From Actinomycetota bacterium (GTDB lineage: Bacteria; Actinomycetota; Acidimicrobiia; IMCC26256; PALSA-555): a stretch of DNA of 64,000 nucleotides. How positions within the stretch are numbered: the first letter of the stretch is position 1; every line of letters begins with the position of its first letter. A program made the position numbers and the translations under genes. The DNA is taken from NCBI GenBank assembly GCA_016870355.1, contig VGBR01000003.1:68653-132652 (forward strand), read 5' to 3'. The notes beneath the pieces are model-generated. The model was given only the letters and a program-made list of their open reading frames with translations. It was not told the DNA's origin and searched no databases. Positions 25,636 to 34,217 of this stretch are shown here, one piece after another.

Positions 25636-26854
25636 GGCCATGGCAACGAACACACTCCGTGACAAGACCGCCGTTGTCGGCGTTGGGTCGACCGAGTACT
25701 ACAAGCGCGGTCGTTCCGTTCCGCAGACGCCGTTCGAGCTCGCCGGCAAAGCGGTGATTGCCGCGGTTGAGGATGCGGGGCTCACGATCGACGACGTCGA
25801 CGGGCTCGCCCTGTATTCGATGGGTCTCGGTGGCGACACGTCCCTGTTCGCGCAAGTGCTCGGGATCCCCGAGGTGCGGTTCACCGCGACGCTGACCGGC
25901 GGTGGTGGCGGCGCGGCAGGTTCGGTGGGGCTTGCCGCCGCCGCGATCACTGCAGGAATGGCCGAGTGCGTCGTGAGCCTGATGACGCTCCAGCAGGCGG
26001 CGAGCCGCTTCGGTGCGTCGTACGCGCCGCGCGGCAAACCGGGCGCGCAGTACTCGGCGCCGCCATCACCCGAGGGCAACTTCATCCAGCCATCCGGCCT
26101 CATGGGCCCCGGCCAGCTCTTCGCGGTCCTGGTGCAACGCCACTTCTACCTCTACGGCACGAAGCGGGAGCACCTCGCCGAGGTCGCGTTCTCCACGCGC
26201 AACAACGCCATCAAGCGCGAGACGTCGATCATGAAGGAGCCGCTCACGCTTGACGACTACTTCAACGCGCGCATGATCGCCGAGCCTCTTTGCCTCTACG
26301 ACTTCTGCCTTGAATGCGACGGAGCAGTGGCGGTGGTGACAACAACCTCTGAGCGCGCCAAGGACCTTCGACACCCTCCTGCATACGTGCGCGCGTCGGC
26401 GCACGGTGGGCACGGTCGCTGGGGTCAGGCCATCACGTGGATGGGCATGCCCGACGACGAGTTCGCGTCGTCCGGTCACCGCCCAGTCGCGAAGCGAATG
26501 TGGGAGATGGCCGGACTTGGCCCGCAAGACTGCGATGTCGCACTGCTCTACGACCATTTCTCCCCGATGGTGCTCCTCCAGCTCGAGGACTACGGCTTCT
26601 GCGGGATCGGTGAGTCGGGACCATTTGTCGAGTCGGGCAACATTCGCTGGCCGAACGGCTCACTGCCAGTGAACACACACGGCGGCAACCTCTCCGAGGC
26701 GTACATCATCGGCATGACGCACGTGCGCGAAGCCGTTGAGCAGATTCGCGGCACTGCGGTGAACCAGGTCGAGGGGTGCGAGGTCGCGATGGCGACCGGC
26801 GGCCCCGCGTCGCTTCCCGTCAGCGGCTTGGTGCTCACGAAGGGCACGGACTGA
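25634..26854 (+). CDS. Thiolase-like (SCP2/Ltp2-type) protein
   Basis: 406 residues (a second ATG at 25640). Thiolase fold with VVGVGSTEYYKRGRSVPQTP and a C-terminal VNTHGGNLSEAYIIGMTHVR. The position of the nucleophilic Cys of true thiolases is replaced by a glycine run (TATLTGGGGGAAGSV), so it should not form a Cys-acyl intermediate. Ltp2-type relatives act as acyl-CoA retro-aldolases together with a DUF35 OB-fold partner, and such a partner is the very next gene (TGATG overlap). The substrate here is unknown. Confidence 0.82.
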   Translation: MAMATNTLRDKTAVVGVGSTEYYKRGRSVPQTPFELAGKAVIAAVEDAGLTIDDVDGLALYSMGLGGDTSLFAQVLGIPEVRFTATLTGGGGGAAGSVGLAAAAITAGMAECVVSLMTLQQAASRFGASYAPRGKPGAQYSAPPSPEGNFIQPSGLMGPGQLFAVLVQRHFYLYGTKREHLAEVAFSTRNNAIKRETSIMKEPLTLDDYFNARMIAEPLCLYDFCLECDGAVAVVTTTSERAKDLRHPPAYVRASAHGGHGRWGQAITWMGMPDDEFASSGHRPVAKRMWEMAGLGPQDCDVALLYDHFSPMVLLQLEDYGFCGIGESGPFVESGNIRWPNGSLPVNTHGGNLSEAYIIGMTHVREAVEQIRGTAVNQVEGCEVAMATGGPASLPVSGLVLTKGTD

Positions 26855-27300
26855 TGGCGACCGTCAACGTCGCGACGACGAAGCTGCCAGCCGACACCAT
26901 CATCGGCCTCACTCCCGACGTCTGGACGCAGCCGTTCTGGGACGCGGCCGCGCAACATCGGCTTGTGATCCCGAAGTGCACGGCCTGTGGCGCCTTCCGT
27001 CTGCCGCCGAGCGCGTTCTGCTGGAAGTGCCGTGCCCAAGATGTGGAGTGGGTCGAGCACGACGGGCGCGGGCAGGTCTACGCGTTCACCGTGATCTGGC
27101 ACCCACTGCTTCCCGATGTGGCCGACACGGTGCCGTACGCCCCGTGCGTCGTCGAGCTCCCGAACACGAACTCGTGCCGCCTCGTTGGTGCGATGGTCGA
27201 GGGTGTTTCCACCGACGACGTGCGCATCGGCATGGACGTCGAGCTCGTATGGCGCGACGTGAGTGAGGGTACGTCCGTGCCGACCTGGCGTCCCGTCTAG
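26854..27300 (+). CDS. OB-fold/zinc-ribbon protein (DUF35), partner of the thiolase-like protein
   Basis: 148 residues from ATG 26854. An N-terminal helix (TQPFWDAAAQHRLVIPKC) leads into a zinc ribbon CTACGAFRLPPSAFCWKC and an OB-fold (VYAFTVIWHPLL ... DVELVWRDV). DUF35 proteins form complexes with thiolase-fold enzymes and help bind the CoA substrate. The one-base overlap with the upstream gene supports joint expression. Confidence 0.88.
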   Translation: MATVNVATTKLPADTIIGLTPDVWTQPFWDAAAQHRLVIPKCTACGAFRLPPSAFCWKCRAQDVEWVEHDGRGQVYAFTVIWHPLLPDVADTVPYAPCVVELPNTNSCRLVGAMVEGVSTDDVRIGMDVELVWRDVSEGTSVPTWRPV

Positions 27301-27319
27301 GAGTCCACATGAAGGCCGC

Positions 27320-27346
27320 GGAGCGAACGGAGCGGATGGAGCGAAG
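27320..27346 (+). repeat. Tandem GGAGCGAAC 9-mers before the epimerase gene
   Basis: Three consecutive 9-mers: GGAGCGAAC, GGAGCGGAT, GGAGCGAAG, followed by further GGAGCGAAGC-like text up to the ATG at 27374. The same array flanks hairpin copy 3 on the minus strand (16083-16057). The insertion separates two genes of an otherwise tightly packed operon. Confidence 0.5.
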
Positions 27347-27373
27347 CGGAAGCAGCGGAGTGGGAGCGAAGCA

Positions 27374-28408
27374 ATGGTGAAGGGATTGAAGGGCGAGAAG
27401 ATCCTCGTCACCGGTCCCACCGGGCAGGTCGCGCTCCCGATCGCCCTCGCGCTCGCGCAGTCGAACGACGTGTGGGGGATCGCGCGGTTCTCCGATGCCG
27501 CGGCGCGAGAACGCCTCGACGTGGCGGGCGTGACTTGCCTGACCACCGATCTCGCGACGTCGGACTTCAAGGACCTTCCGTCCGACTTCGACTACATCCT
27601 CAACTTCGCAGTGGCCAAGGGCGGCAACGACGCGTGGGACCACGACTTCGCCGCGAACGCAGAGTCGATCGGGTTGTTGATGGCGCACTGTTGCGAGGCG
27701 AAGGCCGTCCTGCACTGCTCGTCGACGGCGGTGTACGAGCACCAGGGACCCGACCATCCGCTGAAGGAAGACGACCCGCTGGGTGACAACCACCGTGTGA
27801 TGATGCCGACGTACAGCCTCAACAAGATCGCCGCGGAAGTTGTGGTTCGCACCGCGGCGCGCCAGCACGGGCTGAAGACGACGATCGCGCGACTCAACGT
27901 ACCGTACGGCGACAACGGTGGTTGGCCCTGGTATCACCTGTTGTTCATGCAGTCGGGCACGGCGATCCCGGTGCATCCCGAGATGCCGAACCGGTTCAAC
28001 CCGATCCACGAAGACGACCTGATCCGCCAGGTGCCCGAGCTCCTCGAGGTCGCGAGCGTTCCCGCGACGATCGTGAACTGGGCAGGCGCACCGACGACGC
28101 TCGAGGGTTGGTGTACGTACCTGGGCGAGCTGACCGGGCTCGAGCCAAAGTTCGAGGTGACGAAGAGCACGATCGGCAGCGTCACGTGCGACCTCACCCG
28201 GATGCACGAGCTCATCGGCAAAGCGAAGGTCGACTGGCGCGACGGCATTCGTCGCATGGTTGAGGCCCGCGCGCCAGAGATGCTCCAGAAGAGTGTGCCG
28301 GAACCAGCAGTATCGCCAGAGCCTCCGCCGGCAACCGCCGATGACGACACGCAGCCGATCACGCGCGGTGGGAGCGCTGCACCGCCCACGGAAGCAGAGG
28401 CGACGTAG
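27374..28408 (+). CDS. NAD-dependent epimerase/dehydratase (extended SDR)
   Basis: 344 residues from ATG 27374; the longer ORF runs through the repeat. The Rossmann motif is ILVTGPTGQVALPIALALAQ, the active-site pair is YSLNKIAAE (YxxxK) with HCSSTAVYE upstream. The C-terminal 40 residues are a Pro/Glu/Thr-rich tail. It belongs to a five-gene operon with thiolase-like, amidohydrolase and enoyl-CoA hydratase genes; the substrate is likely a hydroxy- or oxo-acyl intermediate but is not identifiable. Confidence 0.83.
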   Translation: MVKGLKGEKILVTGPTGQVALPIALALAQSNDVWGIARFSDAAARERLDVAGVTCLTTDLATSDFKDLPSDFDYILNFAVAKGGNDAWDHDFAANAESIGLLMAHCCEAKAVLHCSSTAVYEHQGPDHPLKEDDPLGDNHRVMMPTYSLNKIAAEVVVRTAARQHGLKTTIARLNVPYGDNGGWPWYHLLFMQSGTAIPVHPEMPNRFNPIHEDDLIRQVPELLEVASVPATIVNWAGAPTTLEGWCTYLGELTGLEPKFEVTKSTIGSVTCDLTRMHELIGKAKVDWRDGIRRMVEARAPEMLQKSVPEPAVSPEPPPATADDDTQPITRGGSAAPPTEAEAT

Positions 28409-29479
28409 ATGCCGCGAGTGGTCGACGTTGATGGGCATGTCTTCGAACCCGACGTGCTGTGGGAAGAGCACCTCGATCCGAAGTTCATGGATCGCCGTCC
28501 TCGTATCGACCGCGACGATCGCGGCACCACTCGCTACAACTTCGACGGCAACCTGATCCCGCCAGGCACAGGCCGCGGCGCGTGGGTTCCCGAGGGGATC
28601 GTCGAAGCGTCGCTCAAGCGTGAAGGAGGCGTGGACCCGAAGGCGCGACTCGTCGACATGGACGAGGAAGGCATCGACGTCGCGATCCTCTACGCGACCG
28701 CCGCGCTCGGGTGCTACGCGATCGCGGACGTCGAGCTCTCGATCGCGTGCTGCCGCGCGTTCAACGACTGGTTGGCGGCCTACTGCGCGGTCGATCCCGA
28801 GCGACTCAAAGGCACGCCGGTGCTCCCGATGCGATCGATCCCTGATGCATGTGACGAGGCTCGGCGCGCGGTCACGGATCTTGGCTTCGTCTCGATCACA
28901 GTGCCATGTGCGGTGTTCGACAAGAACCCTGACGACCCGGTCAATGACCCGCTCTATGCGCTCGCTGAGGAGCTCGATGTGCCCGTCGGCTTCCATGCCG
29001 GCGGGCCGCGCTTCTGTTACGACAAGTTCGTCGACTCGTACGCCACGCTGCACGCCCTTGAGTTCGCGTTCGATGTGATGTTCGCGGCCTCCACGGTGGT
29101 GTGTGGCGGAGTCCTCGATCGGTTCCCCAAGCTGCGCGCGCTGTTCCTCGAAGCCGGCGCGGCATGGGGCCCGTACCTGTTCGAGCGCCTCGACGAGCAC
29201 TGGGAGAAGCGACCGCAAGAGATGCCGTTGATCGGCAAGGCACCCAGCGCGTACCTCGACGACGGCCGGGTCGTGATCTCATGCGAGGGCGAGAAGCACC
29301 TTCCGCACGCGCTGGCCGGGCTCGGCGTGCACTCGATCGCGTACGCATCCGACTATCCGCATTGGGACGCTGAGTTCCCCGACACTGTGCGTCACATCGC
29401 CGATCGCGACGACATCGACGATGACCAGAAGGCTGCCGTCCTCGGCGGGAACGCCGAGCGGCTGTACGGCTGGGCATGA
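28409..29479 (+). CDS. Amidohydrolase-2-family (decarboxylase-like) metalloenzyme
   Basis: 356 residues; the ATG directly follows the upstream stop codon. Starts RVVDVDGHVFEPDVLWEEHL, the metal-site strand of the amidohydrolase 2 group, and carries VGFHAGGPR (His ligand) and YASDYPHWDAEFPDTVRH (catalytic Asp). This pattern is shared with ACMSD-like decarboxylases and with many uncharacterised actinobacterial hydrolases. It overlaps the enoyl-CoA hydratase gene by four bases. Confidence 0.85.
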   Translation: MPRVVDVDGHVFEPDVLWEEHLDPKFMDRRPRIDRDDRGTTRYNFDGNLIPPGTGRGAWVPEGIVEASLKREGGVDPKARLVDMDEEGIDVAILYATAALGCYAIADVELSIACCRAFNDWLAAYCAVDPERLKGTPVLPMRSIPDACDEARRAVTDLGFVSITVPCAVFDKNPDDPVNDPLYALAEELDVPVGFHAGGPRFCYDKFVDSYATLHALEFAFDVMFAASTVVCGGVLDRFPKLRALFLEAGAAWGPYLFERLDEHWEKRPQEMPLIGKAPSAYLDDGRVVISCEGEKHLPHALAGLGVHSIAYASDYPHWDAEFPDTVRHIADRDDIDDDQKAAVLGGNAERLYGWA

Positions 29480-30297
29480 GCGACGAACCGGACGTTCTGC
29501 TCGTCGATGTCGACGAGCGGATTGCGACGATCACCCTGAACCGACCTGATCGACGCAACGCGATCAACGGCGCGCTCGGTCTCGGGCTGGCGCGTGCCAT
29601 CGGCGACCTCGAAGCGAGCGACGACGTCGACGTGATGATCCTCACCGGTGCCGATCCTGCGTTCTGCGCCGGTGCCGACCTGAAGGAGATCGGGTCGCCG
29701 TCGGCCTCGATGTTCAGCGCCACCAAGGAGGATGCGAGCGACCCGTACCGTCGTGACGAGTTCGGGATGTATCCGTTCCGTGGCCCATTCCCGCCCCACA
29801 CGAAGCTGCTCATCGGTGCGATCAACGGACCTGCGATCACCGGTGGATTCGAGCTCGCGCTCAACTGCGACATGTTGATCGCGTCCGAACGAGCGGCCTT
29901 CGCTGACACTCATTCGCGCGTCGGGATCATGCCGGGCTGGGGCCTGACGGTTCTCCTCGTTGAGTCGATCGGTGTGCGGCGCGCCCGCGAGCTGAGCATG
30001 ACGGGCAACTTCCTCGACGCGCCGACCGCGCTCACCTGGGGACTCGTGAACCACGTCGTGCCGCACGACGAGCTGCTCCCGTTCACGAAGGAGCTCGCGA
30101 GAGCAGTCGTCGGCAACGATCAAATGGGAACTCGCCGCATGCTCAGGACCTACGAGGAGATCGCCGCGAACCTCTACGACGGCGCGTGGGACGTGGAGAA
30201 GGTCGTCAATCGGGCGTGGCTTGCCGGCGGCATCGACACCGAAGAAGTGGCAAAGCGCCGAGAAGCCATCGTTGAGCGGGGCCGTACCCAGCTGTAA
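29476..30297 (+). CDS. Enoyl-CoA hydratase/isomerase family protein
   Basis: 273 residues. Crotonase fold: ITLNRPDRRNAINGALG, the first oxyanion-hole block DPAFCAGADLKEIGS and the second GAINGPAITGGFELALNCDM. The loop after that reads HSRVGIMPGWGLTVLL. Probably hydrates or isomerises an acyl-CoA made by the same operon. It is the last plus-strand gene of the block; its stop codon sits in a short palindrome. Confidence 0.9.
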   Translation: MSDEPDVLLVDVDERIATITLNRPDRRNAINGALGLGLARAIGDLEASDDVDVMILTGADPAFCAGADLKEIGSPSASMFSATKEDASDPYRRDEFGMYPFRGPFPPHTKLLIGAINGPAITGGFELALNCDMLIASERAAFADTHSRVGIMPGWGLTVLLVESIGVRRARELSMTGNFLDAPTALTWGLVNHVVPHDELLPFTKELARAVVGNDQMGTRRMLRTYEEIAANLYDGAWDVEKVVNRAWLAGGIDTEEVAKRREAIVERGRTQL

Positions 30298-30314
30298 CCA
30301 ACCAATGGTTAGTT
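30296..30314. other. 19-bp palindrome between convergent genes
   Basis: AACCAACCA-A-TGGTTAGTT is palindromic at 8 of 9 positions and spans the stop codons of the enoyl-CoA hydratase and threonine dehydratase genes. The sequence resembles TetR-type operators of acyl-CoA genes (ACCnACC), but lies at the 3' ends of both genes. It may be a weak terminator or a displaced operator. Confidence 0.35.
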
Positions 30315-31549
30315 CAGGTTTGGACGCCGGCGATGGACTCGCGCTGGACGGGCCATTCTTCGGCTTCGATCGCGGCGACGACCTCGTCGACGTGTTCCTG
30401 GTCACGCGTCTCGATCGTTACTTCCAGCCGCGCGCGCCGCAGATGCAGTGACGGAAGGTCGCGGCGGTGTTCGATCTCGACGATGTTGGCGCCGTGATCT
30501 CCGATGACCGTTGCGAGTCGTGCCAGCGCACCGGGCGTGTCGCTCAGGTCGACCGACAGATGGGTCAATCGCCCGGTGCGTGCAAGCGACCGCGTGATGA
30601 CCGTTGCGAGCACCCTTGGATCCAGGTTGCCGCCACTCAGCACGATGCCAACGCGCCGGCCGCGAAAGCGATCGCCGTGCTCCAGCAGCGCCGCGAGCGT
30701 GACCGCGCCGGCGCCTTCGGCCACCGTCTTCTCGATCTCGAGGTACAGGCTGATTGCCTCCTCGATGTGTGCCTCGCTCACGGTGATCACGTCGTCGGCG
30801 AGCGCGCCCACGATCTCGCGTGTGAGCTTCCCAGCCTCGCCGACTTGGATGCCGTCGGCAACCGTCTCGCAGATCGCGGGCTTCGACTCTCCAGCGAGCG
30901 CGGCGACCATCGACGGGCACGTCGTGGCTTGCACGCCGATGAGCTCGACGTCGGGCGCGAGTTCCCGCGTGGCCAGCGAGATGCCCGACAGCATGCCGCC
31001 ACCGCCCACTGGCGCGACGATTACCTCCAGGTCCGGATGATCGGCGAGCATCTCGAGCGCGATCGTGCCCTGACCCGCGATCACCATCGGCTCGTCGAAC
31101 GGATGCACGAACACAAGTCCGTCGCGCGCGGCCAGTTCACGCGCGTGCGTCGCAGCTTCGAGCACGTTCGCTCCGTGCTGCACGACGGTGGCGCCGAGCG
31201 TCTCGGTCCGCTCGACCTTCACGAACGCGGTGGTCTCGGGCATGACCACCGTCGCGGGGATGCCGAGGCGACTCGCGTGGTACGCGATCGCTTGGCCGTG
31301 GTTGCCGGCGGACGAAGCGATCACTCCGCGGCCTCGCTCGTCGTCGGTGAGCTGAAGGACGCGGTTGAGGGCGCCTCGCTCCTTGTACGACGCGGTGAAC
31401 TGCACGTTCTCGAACTTCACGAAGACCTGGGCCCCGGTGATCGCCGACAGGGTTCGGGACTCGGAGCACGGCGTTCGCACGATGCCGTCAGCGATGCGGG
31501 CCGCGGCGTCATGCACGTCGGCTGCGGTCACGGGGAGCTCGGCCTTCAC
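30314..31549 (-). CDS. ilvA: Threonine dehydratase with ACT domain
   Basis: 411 residues from GTG 31549; the 174 extra codons of the track ORF run into the divergent gene. PLP-binding Lys lies in FTASYKERGALNR; AGNHGQAIAYHASRLGIPAT and PVGGGGMLSGISLA (phosphate-binding glycines) are intact. The C-terminal 80 residues (LTHLSVDLSDTPGALARLAT) form an ACT domain, giving the shorter, single-ACT catabolic/biosynthetic form. Makes 2-oxobutanoate from threonine. Confidence 0.93.
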   Translation of the reverse strand: MKAELPVTAADVHDAAARIADGIVRTPCSESRTLSAITGAQVFVKFENVQFTASYKERGALNRVLQLTDDERGRGVIASSAGNHGQAIAYHASRLGIPATVVMPETTAFVKVERTETLGATVVQHGANVLEAATHARELAARDGLVFVHPFDEPMVIAGQGTIALEMLADHPDLEVIVAPVGGGGMLSGISLATRELAPDVELIGVQATTCPSMVAALAGESKPAICETVADGIQVGEAGKLTREIVGALADDVITVSEAHIEEAISLYLEIEKTVAEGAGAVTLAALLEHGDRFRGRRVGIVLSGGNLDPRVLATVITRSLARTGRLTHLSVDLSDTPGALARLATVIGDHGANIVEIEHRRDLPSLHLRRARLEVTIETRDQEHVDEVVAAIEAEEWPVQRESIAGVQT

Positions 31550-31597
31550 GCGGAGTAGTTTCCCCCGCGCATCACGGCGATGCACAATGGGGGTTTC

Positions 31598-33937
31598 ATG
31601 AGCACGTCCACCGCGGGACGCTTCGTCGGCCAGAAGGTCAAGCGCGTCGAGGACCCCCGCCTGCTGACGGGCCGCGGCCGCTACGTCGACGACGTCGCCG
31701 TTCCAGGGATGCTTCACGCCGCGTTCGTGCGCAGCGATGTGCCGCGCGCACGGATCGTTCGCATCGACGTCGACGAAGCAAGGACGCTCCCAGGAGTGCA
31801 CGCCGTTCTGACCGGCGCTGACCTCAACACCGCGCCCGGCTCGATGCAACCGACGATGTGGGCCGCGACGAGCAACCCACCGGGCCCGTGCGCGCCGGTG
31901 CAACCACTCGCTGGCGACGACGTGCGCTTCGTCGGCGACCCGGTCGCGATCGTCGTCGCCGAAAGCCGCTACGTCGCTGAAGACGCATGCGAGCTGGTGG
32001 ACGTCGAGTACGAGATCCTCGACCCGATCGTCGACTACGAGACTGCGGCCGACGCGACCGAGCTCGTGCACTCCGAGCTCGACTCGAACGTTGCGATGGA
32101 TGTGGGCGGTCCACCGTCACCCGACCTCGAGGCCGTGTTCGAGTCGGCCGCGCACGTGGTCACGGAGACGCTGCATCAGCACCGCCACACCAACGTGCCG
32201 ATGGAAACGCGCGGCGTCGTTGCCACCTACACGCCGTCGACCGGTTCGCTCGATGTCGAGATCTCCACCCAGAACCCGCACGAGGTTCGGCAGGTGTGCG
32301 CGCGCTTCCTCGGTGTGCCGGAGCAGTTGATCCGGGTTCGCGGCGCCGACGTGGGCGGCGGGTTCGGGCAGAAGTACTTCGTACAGCGCGACGAGCTCTC
32401 GGTGATCGCGGCCGCGCACCACCTCGGCCGTTCGGTGAAATGGATCGAGGACCGGAGAGAGAACCTCATCGCGTCGAACCATGCGCGGGCTGACGCCATC
32501 ACCGTGAGGATGGCGCTCGACGAAGAAGGCCACATCCTCGGCGCACATCTCGACCACCTCGAAGACTGTGGCGCGCTCCCGGTCGGCGGCACCGGCGGCA
32601 CCGGACCGTTCGCGGCGATGTTGTTCACCGGTCCGTACAAGGTGCCGCAGCTCGGCTTCCGGTCTCGACAGATCTGGACCAACACCTGCGGGCGTGGCGC
32701 ATACCGCGGGCCATGGATGCTGGAGTCGGTTGCGCGCGAGGAGATGATCGATCTTGCGGCCCGCCAGATCGGCATCGATCCGCTCGAGCTCCGCCGCCGC
32801 AACGTGCTGCACGCGTCCGACCTGCCGTACACGATGCCGGCAGGCATCCCGATCGAGAACGTGACGTTGCCCGAGACGCTCGAGCAGGCCGTCGAGATCA
32901 TCGACTACGACGCATCTCGCGCCGAACAACGTCGCGCGTTCGACGAGGAAGGCCGACTGCTCGGCATCGGCATCGGGCTGTACGCCGAGCCCACGAGCAT
33001 GAGCAACGGTGCGCTCGGCGTGGAAACGGCAACGGTACGCGTGCAACCGAGCGGCGCGGTCACGGTGATGATGGGCACCGGCTCCCACGGTCAGGGCATC
33101 GAGACGACGATGGCGCAAGTGGTCGCCGAGTACCTCGGCGTCACCATCGAGTCCGTCACGGTGGTCCAAGGCGACACCGCGACGTCCCCGTTCGGTGGTG
33201 GCACCGGCGGCAGCCGCACTGCGGTGATCGCCGGAGGTGCGGCGCGCGAAGCGTCACTCGAGGTGCGCGAGAAGGTGCTCCAGATCGGCGCGCATCTGCT
33301 CGAAGCCGCGCCCGAGGACCTGGAGATGGAAGACGGCAACATCGCGGTGCGCGGCACGCCGGCGAAGGCGATCACGCTGGCTGAGGTGGCGCGGGTCGCG
33401 CTCAACTCACCGGCCGAGCTCCCGCCCGATGTGGGTCCGAGCCTCGAAGCCACCGTCTCGTACCAGGCTCCACCCATCACGTGGTCCAACGCTTGTCACG
33501 CGTGCACCGTCGAAGTCGACGAGACGACGGGGTTGGTCGAGGTGCTGCGCTACGTGGTGAGCGAGGACTGTGGCGTGATGATCAACCCGATGATCGTCGA
33601 AGGTCAGGTTGCCGGGGGCGTGGTGCAGGGGATCGGCGGCGTGCTCTACGAGCACCTCGTCTACGACGATGATGGCAATCCGCTCACCACGACGTTCATG
33701 GACTACCTCGTGCCGACCGCCGCCGAGGTGCCCACGATCGAATACGGCCACATCGAGACGCGCTCACCCACGCCCGGCGGCCACAAGGGGATGGGTGAAG
33801 GTGGTGCGATCGGTTCACCACCGGCCGTGTTCAACGCGGTCGCCGATGCCCTTGCGCTGCGCGGCATCAAGGTCACCGATCAGCCACTCACCCCGAACCG
33901 TGTCGTCGACCTCCTCGAAGGCCGCGCCACCGGCTAG
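31598..33937 (+). CDS. Xanthine dehydrogenase/CO dehydrogenase-family molybdopterin subunit (CoxL-like)
   Basis: 779 residues from ATG 31598 (MSTSTAGRFVGQKVKR); the track start adds six codons. N-terminal a/b hammerhead domain (RVEDPRLLTGRGRYVDD), then molybdopterin domains with GADVGGGFGQKYFVQRDELS, the active-site loop CGRGAYRGPWMLES, GTGSHGQGIETTMAQV and GGHKGMGEGGAIGSPPAV. The loop has AYRGPW and not the AYxCSFR of form I CO dehydrogenase, so CO is not the expected substrate. The FAD and 2Fe-2S subunits that normally accompany it are absent from the window. Confidence 0.9.
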   Translation: MSTSTAGRFVGQKVKRVEDPRLLTGRGRYVDDVAVPGMLHAAFVRSDVPRARIVRIDVDEARTLPGVHAVLTGADLNTAPGSMQPTMWAATSNPPGPCAPVQPLAGDDVRFVGDPVAIVVAESRYVAEDACELVDVEYEILDPIVDYETAADATELVHSELDSNVAMDVGGPPSPDLEAVFESAAHVVTETLHQHRHTNVPMETRGVVATYTPSTGSLDVEISTQNPHEVRQVCARFLGVPEQLIRVRGADVGGGFGQKYFVQRDELSVIAAAHHLGRSVKWIEDRRENLIASNHARADAITVRMALDEEGHILGAHLDHLEDCGALPVGGTGGTGPFAAMLFTGPYKVPQLGFRSRQIWTNTCGRGAYRGPWMLESVAREEMIDLAARQIGIDPLELRRRNVLHASDLPYTMPAGIPIENVTLPETLEQAVEIIDYDASRAEQRRAFDEEGRLLGIGIGLYAEPTSMSNGALGVETATVRVQPSGAVTVMMGTGSHGQGIETTMAQVVAEYLGVTIESVTVVQGDTATSPFGGGTGGSRTAVIAGGAAREASLEVREKVLQIGAHLLEAAPEDLEMEDGNIAVRGTPAKAITLAEVARVALNSPAELPPDVGPSLEATVSYQAPPITWSNACHACTVEVDETTGLVEVLRYVVSEDCGVMINPMIVEGQVAGGVVQGIGGVLYEHLVYDDDGNPLTTTFMDYLVPTAAEVPTIEYGHIETRSPTPGGHKGMGEGGAIGSPPAVFNAVADALALRGIKVTDQPLTPNRVVDLLEGRATG

Positions 33938-34217
33938 CGACGCTTCGCTGGCGCTTTGCGCTTTGCGCTGGAAAGACGGGTGCCGCCCTTGGCAACCTCG
34001 ACGACCACGGCGCGGTGGTCACCGACGGGCAACCGCACGACCTCGATGCTGACCGCTTGGAGACCGTCGAGCGCGATGTAATCGATCGACCGATCGGGCT
34101 TGTCGACGGGATACGTCGGCCCGTGCTTCACCTCTTTGAAGCCACCTGCGGTGAGGATCGGTGTCGCGATGTTCGAGTAGAGGTTGAAGTCGCCGACGAG
34201 GATGCGTGGTCCGCCTT
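33934..34217 (-). pseudogene. 5'-truncated endonuclease/exonuclease/phosphatase-family remnant
   Basis: On the minus strand one frame reads GGPRILVGDFNLYSNIATPI, then DRSIDYIALDGL and VGDHRAVVVEV, the C-terminal half of the EEP family (GDFN, DYI and the catalytic SDH/GDH motif), ending in a basic tail. Nothing upstream encodes the N-terminal half; the frame runs straight into the 3' end of the next gene. ATG 34131 would give only 65 residues. Best read as what remains after a deletion; its former role is unknown. Confidence 0.65.

Noticed and set aside
27086-29218. 710-codon open frame on the minus strand
   Set aside because: It lies antisense to four well-supported genes and has the His/Arg/Val-rich composition typical of reverse frames of high-GC genes.
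31598-33937. Aerobic CO dehydrogenase
   Set aside because: The form I active-site motif AYxCSFR is absent and the coxM/coxS partners are missing.
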